A stretch of DNA of 36,228 bases from Psilocybe azurescens (taxonomy: Eukaryota; Basidiomycota; Agaricomycetes; Agaricales; Agrocybaceae), in NCBI GenBank assembly GCA_023853785.1, contig JAJIRX010000178.1, forward strand, positions 1-36,228. The letters run 5' to 3'. The translations under genes and the position numbers were made by a program. Below the pieces are notes generated by a model. The model worked only from the letters and a program-made list of their open reading frames with translations, ran no database searches and was not told the origin of the DNA. Shown here in pieces: positions 11,238 through 20,215 of the stretch; the first letter of the stretch is position 1, and each line of letters begins with the position of its first letter.

Positions 11238-11411
11238 ATGGGTGCAAGGGGAGGTTTGCTGAAGAAGACAAAGAAAGCAGTGATGAAAGTGGCATCTGAA
11301 CCTGCAAGCATGCCAGCAGCCAGCACATCCAAGCAGATGACATCATCTAAGAAGAGAGCAGCAGTCAAGAAGTCAACCTCTGCTAAAGCAGGAAATTCTG
11401 GGCGCAAGTAG
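11238..11411 (+). CDS. Lysine-rich 57-codon ORF, possible first exon of the CxC5 gene
   Basis: ATG 11238 opens 57 codons rich in Lys, Ala and Ser (MGARGGLLKKTKKAVMKVAS..., then TSSKKRAAVKKSTSAKAG) and ends AAG-TAG. The stop overlaps a strong donor (TA|GTAAGTATACTGAC). Splicing to the acceptor TTGTACTTGTAG (about 11487) removes the stop and continues in frame (..GRKYIKILSPLLL..) into the CxC5 open frame. That would add a basic, nuclear-localisation-like N-terminus followed by a hydrophobic stretch. Equally, the CxC5 protein may simply start at ATG 11637 and this ORF may be chance. I cannot decide from sequence alone. Confidence 0.3.
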   Translation: MGARGGLLKKTKKAVMKVASEPASMPAASTSKQMTSSKKRAAVKKSTSAKAGNSGRK

Positions 11412-11636
11412 TAAGTATACTGACCATGGAAGCTTGCCCAAATGTATCACCACCCTCTCATATCTCATGTGTTTTTTTGTACTTGTAGTATCAAAATTCT
11501 ATCACCACTGTTGCTCTGTTTTTGTCTGGATGGTCTTTTCAGCAATTTGGGGACCCTGATTTATCTGCTTGCTTGTACTGCATTGAGATCACAGTTATCT
11601 CTGGCATTCTTGGTGTTACTGTTGATTCCACATGTC

Positions 11637-13790
11637 ATGGCAAGCACCCAGTCTGCTCCTTTTCCTGACATGGTTTTCAAAGACTTCAGTGACTTTATCA
11701 TCAACAATTTTGGTCAGAAAATATCACTTCCAACTGTTATCACAGTTTTACTGTCCATGACCAACAACACAGAGCTACTCTCTTTGCATTTTAAACAGGA
11801 TGCAGGATGTAGGGCAACATCATGGATTAAATGTTTGGCCCGTGCAATTATTGCAAAACTTGGGCCTGATAATGCAGTTACTCTATTCTCAGAGTCTGAA
11901 TTATCTTTGATTGAGACTGCAACCACCAGGAATCAAGATGTTACACTTTTGTCAGTGAAACTGAGCAAATTTTCACAAGTTTTGGGCCTCTATCCATATA
12001 ATCAAAGACAGAAATTCACAGGTACCTTGCAACATACATCACATAATTCTATCCAACCAGCCCTTCTTATTTGCCCAAACTCATCTGTCTGTTTAACATC
12101 AGATTGCAATCGGTGTTCTTTAACACAAAATACCCGACCTCGGGATATTCCAACTGTGACTTTAATCAAAGGCATAGATGTATTTCAGAATGTCCAGTTG
12201 CTCTCTGGATTTTGCAGTAACTGCAAGACTATTTATTATGCAGATCATGAACGTACACCTGCAACAGATAATACAGAAGCTATGCAATTCTTTCTGAACT
12301 CTGCAGTTTATCTTAAGGTTAGACAGAACCTTTGGGTAGATCGCAAGTTTTCAGCAGCAGTATTGAGTGGAATATATCATCTCCATGCATCTACATCTGG
12401 TTGGGCCAATTTTTTCAATGACACCTATGGCACTGACTGTGTCACACTTTCCTGTCGCCAAGTTCAGGCTGCTTTTGTACATGAATCTATCCGGCAAGCT
12501 TCTGAGATGTCTGGAATAGATTTTATTATCCGAGATGTGGCGTCAATAGATGAAGTGACAGAAGAAGCCTTTACTGTTTTGGGTCATTAGGGTCTCATTC
12601 AGCCAGCAAAGGGTCATGCCTGTGCTGAGTGCTCCCAACCCTACCGAGCAACATCAGATGTAATTTCAACCCTAATGGCTCTTCTGCTGTTCTTGGTGTT
12701 GACCCTGTGGTAGCATCTACAGTAGTGCAATCAGGTTCTAATAATCCTGCTGCTCAGAACTCAGTTCAGATGCAGAATGTAACAATGCGGGTAATTGATG
12801 GAATGGTTAATGGCACAAAGGTATTTTTTAAAATTCTGATCCATAATAGTAAGATTTAACATTATTATCTAGCATTGTGCATATGATGGTTGCACATCTG
12901 ATTTAGCAAATTACCGAGGAGGTGCCTTTTGTCAAGTGCATGAACATGAATTTGGCAATCGATGCCGTGTTAGAGATTGTACAGGCACTTCAATTCCTTC
13001 TACCATGGCTTGTGAAGCTCATCAAAATGTTTGGAATAAATACAAGCTTGATCACTCTGCTGAAGGGTTATCAGGCTCAAAGAGAATGTTGAACCATCAG
13101 CAAGAAAATTTAGAGTGGAATCCAAAACACGAAGCGTGAATATCAGCCACATGACCAGCCACCTGCAGAACTTAAAAAAATAAAACACTATTTTGGTCCT
13201 GCAACCTTTTATTGTGTTGAAACAATCTGTTTCCCATGTGGTGTTGTTGAGGCATGGGCAAAATTTGCAAGATCAGAGTCAGATCCAAATATTCTGGCTT
13301 TTATAAACAAAGTTTATCCAACAAAGGAATCACGCCCTGACTATATCTGCATTGACAAAGCATGTACAGTGCTTAAACATATTGCTGCACAAGGTCACTG
13401 GGATGAATGGTCACAAACAACACGATTTATAGTTGACAGTTATCATTACCAGAATCATCGCAAAACAGATATTCTTTGTCGAACTTGGTGTAATCCAGCT
13501 CCCACAGATGGGTCAGCTCCAAATTTAGTCATAACAGCAACAGTTTCTGATGGGACCACATATCAAAACGGGCATTTAATACTCAGGTAAAATTCTTTCT
13601 AGTCATTGTAATTATTTATGTACTGATAGTATAACTGAAATAGGCCTGTGAGCAACTCAATGCATGGCTTGGTGGTTTTGACTCCATTCTCAAGAGAATG
13701 ACACCTCAAAACTATAACTGGTTTATACATACCATGCTTTTTTATCACACAAGGAAGGTTCTCCAACGACAAGCTAAAAAAGAGGAGTGA
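11637..13790 (+). pseudogene. CxC5/CxC6 KDZ-associated protein, decayed copy 1
   Basis: From ATG 11637 (MASTQSAPFPDMVF), residues 1 to about 317 carry the CxC5 region: LGLYPYNQRQKFTGTLQHTS, then CPNSSVC, SDCNRC and GFCSNCKTIYYADHE. A TAG stop (12588-12590, fits CAG to TAG) interrupts it. The frame then shifts near 12660. After an intron (12821-12872) comes CxC6 (HCAYDGC, FCQVHEHEFGNRCRVRDC, ACEAH). A further frameshift lies near 13125. The C-terminal part has YICIDKAC, FIVDSYHYQNHRKTD and CRTWCNPAP. One more frameshift precedes an intron at 13587-13643, and the end is ACEQLNAWLGGF...QAKKEE with TGA at 13788. Cys/His clusters of this kind accompany KDZ transposases in fungi. The D..H...H pattern in the C-terminal part is suggestive of an RNase H-like fold, but that is inference. 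Confidence 0.75.
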
Positions 13791-13960
13791 CAGTCACTGA
13801 TCAGCTGGAAGCAGATGGCAATGATGATGATGACTAGGCTAAATAAATGGCATATAAAGATATAACATGTATATGTAGACTATGGTAGATAGCAGTTGAA
13901 AACCTCTCTGGATATGGTAATTGGATTTCTTCAATAAAGTCTGCAATTAAACCAATAACA

Positions 13961-14317
13961 GTCCAGTGGAGTCCAGTGGACATCCACTGGATATCCACTG
14001 GACTCCACTGGACAGAGCACTCTTGGATCTGGTCTAATTAAGTGCTGAGAGTCCAGTGGAAGTCCAATGGAAGTCCATTGGAAGTCCAACGGACTGGACA
14101 GTCCGGCCAGTCCACCTGTTTTCTGTCTTGACGTGACTTGACCAGAATTTGACCAGAATTTGGCTGGACTCTGACTGGACTGGTAGCAGAATTTTTCAAG
14201 TCCAACGGAATCCGTTGGATGTCCAATGGACTGTCCAGCCAGATTCATCGGAATTGGCTGGGTCCAGTGAAAGTCCGTTGGACTCCAACGGAATATGGGG
14301 GCACATTAAAGTACACC
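13961..14317. mobile_element. Element 3: TCCAGTGGA array with one recognisable terminus
   Basis: A dense array of TCCAGTGGA, TCCACTGGA, TCCAATGGA and TCCAACGGA units ends on the right in GGAATATGGGGGCACATTAAAGTACACC. Its reverse complement (GGTGTACTTTAATGTGCCCCC) matches the outer ends of elements 1 and 2. No matching left terminus is visible near 13961, so this is a truncated or internally deleted copy. Its right end interrupts the second CxC5/CxC6 gene copy. Confidence 0.6.
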
Positions 14318-14640
14318 ATTTCATGTGCTTTAGAATTGAATCAAGGCCACCTAACCATGAATTTAATTGTTCACATACTTGTATATTAAATGCTTGTTGA
14401 AAATATTCTGTTCCATCTTTAGTCTTTGCTAGAACCACAAGATTTGGAGCAAAACCATTTAATGGAGCTGGATTACACCATTTGTGGCATAGATAATCAC
14501 TTGTTTGATGGTTGATATAATGATATGAATCAACAATAAATTGACTAGTTTTTGCCAAGATTCCCAAATTTTTTTACAATACTTGTTCAAAGGACTTGGC
14601 AACCTTTATCAATACAAATATAGGATGGCCAAGATTATTC
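14318..14640 (-). pseudogene. CxC5/CxC6 protein fragment, copy 2 (inverted)
   Basis: Reading leftward from about 14630, the fragment gives SYICIDKGCQVL, a TGA stop, a frameshift at a run of seven A, then SQFIVDSYHYINHQTSDYL, CHKWCNPAPLNGFAPNLVV and CEQLNSWLGGLDSILKHMK. At that point it is cut by element 3. This matches the C-terminal third of copy 1 on the opposite strand. Its 5' side is cut at about 14640 by the 14652-14923 array. The position of copy 1's last intron is occupied by continuous coding sequence here (AFNIQ followed directly by VCEQLN). Confidence 0.75.
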
Positions 14641-14651
14641 AGTTGATGTTA

Positions 14652-14923
14652 AATCCAAATAGAATCCATGTAGAGGATGTGGAACTCCATATGGACTCCA
14701 CATGAACTCCAAATGAAGTTCCACATGGAGTCCAGATGGAGTTCCACATCCTCCACATTGGTCCACATGGAGGATGAGTCAATTCGGCTGGACTCCATGT
14801 GGAGCCTCCACCCTAAATGGCTGGGATACCCGCCAAAAAGGTCACCAAACTCCATGTGAGTCCACCAACTCCATGCCGGAGTTGGTGGACTCCACCGAAT
14901 ATATGGGTGAGGGTAAAGACCTC
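14652..14923. mobile_element. Solitary terminal module of the TIR family
   Basis: This 270-bp block is closely similar to the right end of element 1 (10921-11177). It has the same order of TCCA..TGGA units, the same CCAACTCC/GGAGTTGG hairpin and the same terminus GGGTGAGGGTAAAGACCTC. No partner terminus is found on its left. It abuts the copy 2 CxC gene fragment. Confidence 0.7.
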
Positions 14924-15415
14924 TGAAACTGAATAGGTCTTCTTCCGGCTCCTGTTTCTTCCCCAAACCCTCCTTCCTCCTGCTTCCTCCCTGCTCTGAA
15001 AACACCCCAAAGCACACCAAGCATAATTGGCACCGATAGTGTATCTTTCCTTGAAATTGCCACACATCTCACCACCCCATTGATAGGCCTCAGTGCAACT
15101 GGCGTTCCTCTCTGCCCCACTGCTCAGTCATGCAATTACCAAATAAGGTAAATCGGTGATCTCCAACACATCACATGTGACTGAAAATGTGAGACGGTGG
15201 GAGAGCAAGGACAGTTCTCTTTTGTCCTTGGTCTGTAAAGCCGTTTGGGGCCTTTAGAGAGCTTCAGATACAACCACCGTCAACTTTTCAGCGGAGATAG
15301 CAATACCATCTCGCACATTCCACCTCACGCACTCCACCCCACCCAATCCATCCATCCATCCATACCTCCACCTAACCCATCCCCACATCCACCCCATAAC
15401 ACGGCACACGGCACC
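14924..15415. other. Leader region of the FHA relic, no gene recognised
   Basis: C/T-rich DNA continues up to the FHA relic, including a run of ATCC repeats near 15345-15365. An open plus-strand stretch at about 15000-15145 (STPSIIGTDSVSFLEIA...) has no family I recognise. Confidence 0.3.
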
Positions 15416-16056
15416 ATGCCCTCACCCGCACCCTTGCCGCAGCTCCTTCAGAAGTGATTTAACTCTCCACCCTCGAATGCCATCTCCAGGCGCTGTATCT
15501 GTACCCACTGAATGACACCTGGGCACTGAAGCACATTGCCCTGGCAAATTTGCACACGAAGATCGGGTGGCAGATGAGCTTGAAGACAGCACCTAGGAAG
15601 TGGAATGGGTTCTTTGACAATAAAGTGCTGAGCAGGCAGCATGCGGAGGTGTGGGAGGAGGGTGGGAAGGTGCATTTGCATCAGGTCTTTTTCTCTTTTT
15701 GGTGGACTGATGTATGGGCCTTTTGATTGTTTCTTTTTGGATATTTTCTGTAGATTTATATTAAGGACGTGAAGACCTCGAACTGAACTTGTATTTACGG
15801 CAAGAGGCTGAGCAGCGAGGGACACGAATTGGATCCTTTCGAGCTCAAGAATGATGATATCATTGTATGTCCTTCCTTCCTTTCTCTCTTTTTCTTCCTG
15901 TCACCTTGTTCACTGCTCACTCCTTGACAGGAATTCAGTGTCGACATCGCCAGCAAATATAACAAAGTAATCACCCACCACAAAGTTGCCGCGCGCATCA
16001 TGTGTGTGTTCACCAAGCAAGATGCACAAGTTGCCACCAGGGCAAAGCAGCATTAG
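15416..16056 (+). pseudogene. FHA-domain protein relic (Vps64/FAR10-like)
   Basis: After a proline-rich start (MPSPAPLPQ, ATG 15416) the FHA fold begins in exon 15490-15669: ALYLYPLNDTWALKHIALA, KIGWQ, NGFFDNKVLSRQHAEVWEEG. Introns 15670-15753 and 15865-15930 are in consistent phase. Later exons give IYIKDVKTSN, KRLSSEGHELDPFELKNDDI and HHKVAARIMCVFT, ending at TAG 16054. FHA domains bind phosphothreonine. Here the usual GR is GW, so the binding Arg is lost, while the SRxH motif survives. TGA at 15784-15786 replaces the Gly of the conserved N-G pair. The long C-terminal part usual in the Vps64/FAR10 group is absent. The junction between the first exon and 15490 is out of phase. This is a dead, truncated copy. 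Confidence 0.65.
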
Positions 16057-16535
16057 TGGCAGCACTAGGAGATGCATGCTGGCTCTGGCACGGGTGGGGG
16101 TGTCTGTAAACAGCCTCCCCTTGGTGGAAAAATCATCCTTCTTTGGTAATCCACTTGAGAATGGCCTCAGTAACACAAATTCTAAGAAAAAATCATAAGG
16201 GCAGACTGGCCAGCTAAACAATGCTCACATTTGCATTTGGGGTGAAGAAAGCGCAACCTGGGTCTTGGCAGTGGAGACAGGGGTTTCAGTCAATGGTACA
16301 GCTATTATTGTGGCCATAAAAATAAGTTGGGAATGGTGCAGCAAAAAAAGTACAGAGAATAAAAGGGGTCAAAGAGAGTGGTTGGCACTACAAGGGTGAT
16401 AAGTGGGCCTCATCACGCTTGGACCCTGATGGTGGTGATGGCTCTCCATAAGCGGAAATGCTGATCATGTTCTTGAACATATCGTGGTTTTAATCAGGTG
16501 ATATGAATTTCATAGTAGGTTGTAATATTTAGAAT
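16057..16535. other. Unassigned region
   Basis: I see no gene or convincing repeat between the FHA relic and the minisatellite. Short open frames have no family resemblance. Confidence 0.3.
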
Positions 16536-16539
16536 TACA

Positions 16540-16707
16540 GGGATTTTAAGCGACTTAAGAATTTTGAGTAATTAAGGATTTGAGGCTTTGAAGAATTCTG
16601 AGTAACTTAATGATTTAAGACTTTTAAGGATTTTGAGAGACATAAGAATTTGAGGCTTTTAAAGATTTTAAGCAAGTTAAGGGTTTGAGATTTTTAAGGA
16701 TCTTGAG
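16540..16707 (+). repeat. AT-rich minisatellite, unit about 35 bp
   Basis: Four to five imperfect units of the form TTGAGGCTTTTAAGGATTTTGAG-(N)AA-TTAA follow one another. Element 2 is inserted in the last unit. The ATCTTGAG that forms the target-site duplication is part of the repeat. Confidence 0.65.
16700..16707 (+). repeat. Target-site duplication, left copy
   Basis: ATCTTGAG directly precedes the left terminal inverted repeat of element 2 and recurs exactly after its right terminus. Confidence 0.85.
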
Positions 16708-16727
16708 CAGTACTTTACCATCCCCCA

Positions 16728-16905
16728 TACAGTCCATATGGACTCCAGTGGACTCCATTGGACTTGCCTATATACTGAGTGTAAAAGGTAAACAGAGTCC
16801 AGTGGACTCCAGTGGACTCCAGTGGATTCCACTGCACTTTAGTAGATCTTATACTATACAGTGAACATGGACTAAGATAACTGCAGTCCACTGGACTCCA
16901 GTGGA
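16728..16905. repeat. Left subterminal TCCAGTGGAC array of element 2
   Basis: Units TCCATATGGACT, TCCAGTGGACT and TCCATTGGACT recur, several at an exact 10-bp period around 16798-16835. Confidence 0.75.
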
Positions 16906-17079
16906 CTTGATACAGTAAATAAATTCAATCTTAACATAAATTCAGATTAGTGGAATAAAGTATATTAATAACTATTTAATACATTACTATCTACATGCAA
17001 GGGCCAAGACAAAAGGAAGAAAAAGCGAATAAAAAAGCGAATAAAAATAAAAATAAAAAGGGGGCGGGAGCAGTACTTT

Positions 17080-17870
17080 ACCATCGTACATGTCATCTGT
17101 CAGGTCATTGGTACATGTTGTACCCTTCGTCTGCATCATCTTCGCCCTTGTCATTGCTGTCGCAGCCGCCTCCTTGTACCCGTTGGTACCTGTCGCCATT
17201 GTTTGTGTCCTTGTCGCTGTTGCAGTCTTGCAGCCACCGTGCTTGTCCTCGCCGCAGCTGCCATCCTCACTGTCATCATACCCATTGCTGTCGCCCTCAT
17301 TGCTGTTGCAGCCATTGTCTCCATTCTTGTCGTTGTCACCTTTGTACGTGTCATCCGTGTCATCCTCGTACCTGTTGCTGTCATCCCGCGTCGTCATCAT
17401 TGTAGCCACCGTCGTTGTAAGCCTCTGTACCTGTAGCTGTCACAGCCACCGTACCCATATCCGTCCTCATCGCTGTCGCAGCCACTGTCGCAGTCGCAGT
17501 CCTCGTCCTCGTCCCCCGTCGTCCCCGTCCCCGTTGTCCCCATCCCCGTTGCAGCCGCTGTCCCTGTCCTCATCGCTGTCACAGCTGTCATCCTGGTCCT
17601 GGTCCCTGTCCTCATCGCCGACGTCCATCCTCATACCTATCCGTACCCATTGCCGTCATCCTTGTCGCTGTTGCTGCTGCTTTCCTTGTCCTCATTGTAG
17701 CCACCCTTGCCCTTGCCCTTGCCCTTGCCCTTGTCCGGGTCGTCCTTGCCTACGTCCAGGTCCTTGTCATTGTGTTCACAGTCATCCTTGTCTGGGTCCT
17801 CGTTGTTGCTGTTGTTGTTGTTGTTGTTGTTGTTGTTGGTGTGGCCATCATGGTCATGGTCATCCCCTGT
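17080..17870 (+). repeat. G/T/C minisatellite cargo of element 2
   Basis: After an A/G-rich tract (17000-17060) the plus strand is nearly A-free: degenerate TGTCGCTGTTGCAG/CCTCGTCC units, an exact CCTTGC array (about 17703-17735) and a TTG array (about 17802-17838), then a GGTGGTGGTGG block near 17909. Long ORFs exist on both strands (Ser/Pro/Cys/Leu-rich forward, Asp/Asn/Gly/Lys-rich reverse). I read them as by-products of the repeats. Confidence 0.7.
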
Positions 17871-18209
17871 CGCGTTGGGTTGGCTGTCACCTGGCTCCGA
17901 CTGATGAGGTGGTGGTGGTGGTAGTCGAAAGAAAGGGTGGGGTCTGATGGATGTGTTCATTTGATGGTTGTCGTGCTGATCGGCCAATGCTGGGCACATG
18001 TGTGTCACATGTGCCTGTGAAATTTCACCCTGCGGACTGAACAAAATACAAAAATGTATCCATAGGGAGGCTTTGCTCCCATGTAAATTTAATTATTGTT
18101 TCATTTAATTGTTATTTCATAGAGTTTATTTCCATTGACTTTACTCTTTTATTTTTGCAATTAATATTAATAACTAATGATCATACTTTGGATATTGTGT
18201 CAATTATTG

Positions 18210-18551
18210 CATCCAGTGGACTCCACTGGACTCCACTGGACTGCTAATAAATATATTATTTTCTGTTGTTCAGTGAATATTTAGGCCCAAGTCCAGTGGA
18301 CTCCAGTGGACTCAGTGGACTTAACTGGACTCATAATCCACTGGACTGAGACTGGACTGAAAATTTGGCAGGAGTCCAGTGCAAGTCCAGTGGACTCAAA
18401 TGGACTGCAGTCCAGTCCAGTCCAGTCCAGTCCAGTGGACTAGGCAATCTGTCAGCCAGTTTGGCTGAGTAGAGAGTCTAGTGGAGTCCAGTGGAATCCA
18501 CTGGAATCCACTGGAGTCCATATGGAATGTGTGGGGGATAGGAAAGACCTC
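18210..18551. repeat. Right subterminal array and terminus of element 2
   Basis: TCCACTGGAC and TCCAGTGGAC units at a 10-bp period (for example 18213-18242) occur together with a pure TCCAG pentamer run at about 18411-18436. The array ends in the terminal inverted repeat. Confidence 0.75.
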
Positions 18552-18559
18552 ATCTTGAG
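18552..18559 (+). repeat. Target-site duplication, right copy
   Basis: ATCTTGAG directly follows the right terminus GGAAAGACCTC of element 2. Confidence 0.85.
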
Positions 18560-18749
18560 CTATATTGAGGTTTCAAGAATAAGCATGTGCAAGCCATATA
18601 AGGAATTCAAACAAAATAAGAGTGTTAATTTGATCTTGTCCTAGCCTTTCAGGCCAGACAAGAGTTTTGAATTTTGTCCAACGAGACTCCTCATACGGAC
18701 AAGCACCGCAAAAGGTAAAAATCTGCTGAATGTTAAATTTGAGAAGATT

Positions 18750-19286
18750 TCGTCATTTGGCTTGAATTTTAATTGTCTTTTGCGAACAAAAAAGTCTTGG
18801 TAGATGATAAATTTCGCCACATGAAACAATTAAACTATTGCAAGTCTGTTTCCCATGAATTTTGCAACTCGCGAAAATCACCGCTGCCAGCAGTGTAACA
18901 GCAATTTTAAATGGAGTACATAGATCGGAGCACGCTGACACGAGGGCTCCGACCTGACAGGTTATATAGTTGTCAATTCTCTGAACTTGCAACGGTGGTT
19001 CTTATAGCATTGATATGCCCACAGTGTACTTTATAATCGGAGCGTCGGAGTACGTGTTGAAATAATACCATGCATTGTGTGTATGGTCCATAAACCAAGA
19101 CACAGGAGGGGAATGAAGCGGAGAACGACACACTTGAGAACAGGTCACTCCGCGGAGTCTATGAGGTGCGGAATGAGATGTCATTTTTGCATTCCTGGCA
19201 GAGACGAAACAGGTCGTACATAGCAGAAAAAACGTCCCGATAGTATATGCGCCATATGTATCTGTTAAGATCGAAGCTATGGACAT
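18750..19286 (-). pseudogene. DUF6534-type 7-TM membrane protein relic (N-terminal part)
   Basis: From ATG 19286 leftward the sequence reads MSIASILTDTYGAYTIGTFF, the typical first membrane segment of this basidiomycete family. GVTCSQV follows, then WYYFNTYSDAPIIKYTVG in the place where the family has YYF..Y..D....K. After stops and a frameshift, a further hydrophobic stretch (FKIAVTLLAAVIFASC) follows at about 18860-18900. The rest of the protein is missing. The remaining interval to the transposon terminus at 18559 is too short and too decayed to hold it. No function is known for the family. Confidence 0.45.
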
Positions 19287-19299
19287 TGCGAATGAGGAG

Positions 19300-20210
19300 T
19301 AGGCGAGAGGCGAATGATCAAAGGAGCGCAGCAGCTGGGTAGTTCGTTATGGCATATCGACACAGTGCCTCGTTATGTGGGAAATATCTGCAATGTTGCT
19401 CGGTGTGGCTGTTGTTACTATCATAATCTATGGTAACGTGATTGTGCATCGATGACCAACACTGTAGGAGCAGACAGGGAGTAGGTCTAAATATAGACCC
19501 AATTTAGCCAAGCGTTTGAGTTGGTAACCAACATGATTTCCTTCTCTATTCTGTCAGTTTTGTTCCTGTGTATGGATACAAAATACGACCCGTCTTTTCT
19601 GCATCTTAACAATTGTACACCTCCAATAAGAGTCGTAAAGAGCCTTGTGTGTTAATTAGAGAGCCATCAGTTATGGCAAAATGATACGCTTTGATAGGAT
19701 CCCTTGAAAAAGATTTCAAATAGTCCGGCCTTCATGGAAATTTTTAATAACGAACACTCCATCACTTCTACTACCACTGCCTGGCGTGGCGGTCGATGTC
19801 GGTAGGATACCATATCTAATTTCATCTATCCAGATAAGACTGACAATCTCGGCATAGGATATCTGAGTGTCAAACATCGTATAGCCGAAGAACACGAAGT
19901 ACAAGGGTGATCATCAGTATCATTTCCTCAAAAGCTCGCATATCACGAAACACAGACGCAACGAAGAATTAAGGCCGATGATCGAAGGTCTTACCGGGCA
20001 CACGAATAGAATAACAAATCCATACGTATATTCGTATATTCGTATCTGGAGAGCGATGACTGGATGATAAGTTGTGCTCCTTCGAGCTGATGACGACTGA
20101 ATTTGGCGCTGAGCACCAGCATTCAGATATTAATATCAGCTCACACGGGATCCGCATATTCATATTCTTCATCTTTCAAGCCCTGACTCTATTTTTATTC
20201 TGTCTAGCAA
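19300..20210. other. Unassigned region
   Basis: No gene is recognised. A 40-codon plus-strand ORF at about 19532 begins with a hydrophobic stretch (MISFSILSVLFLCM), but is too short to call. Confidence 0.25.
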
Positions 20211-20215
20211 CCCCT

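Larger units (their letters stand above)
16708..18551. mobile_element. Non-autonomous TIR transposon, copy 2 (1844 bp), with 8-bp TSD
   Basis: The left end 16708-16751 (CAGTACTTTACCATCCCCCA...) and the reverse complement of 18508-18551 (GAGGTCTTTCCTATCCCCCA...) align without gaps over 44 bp with seven mismatches. The element is flanked by perfect 8-bp direct repeats ATCTTGAG at 16700-16707 and 18552-18559. Subterminal TCCAGTGGAC arrays sit inside both ends, and the middle is a minisatellite with no transposase. An 8-bp duplication fits the KDZ/Zisupton class, and a KDZ-associated gene lies close by. The assignment to that class is inference. Confidence 0.85.

Noticed and set aside
17090..17947. 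285-codon plus-strand ORF, Ser/Pro/Leu/Cys-rich, the longest uninterrupted frame after the CxC5 ORF
   Set aside because: It follows the minisatellite unit, overlaps equally open frames on the other strand, has no signal or domain, and lies inside a transposon.
9306..18551. TCCA..TGGA arrays considered as a CRISPR or as coding repeats
   Set aside because: Units are short near-palindromes without unique spacers of constant length, the setting is eukaryotic, and they sit at transposon ends.
19532..19654. 40-codon ORF with hydrophobic start, considered as a secreted peptide or pheromone precursor
   Set aside because: It lacks a C-terminal CAAX box, a processing site and any supporting context.
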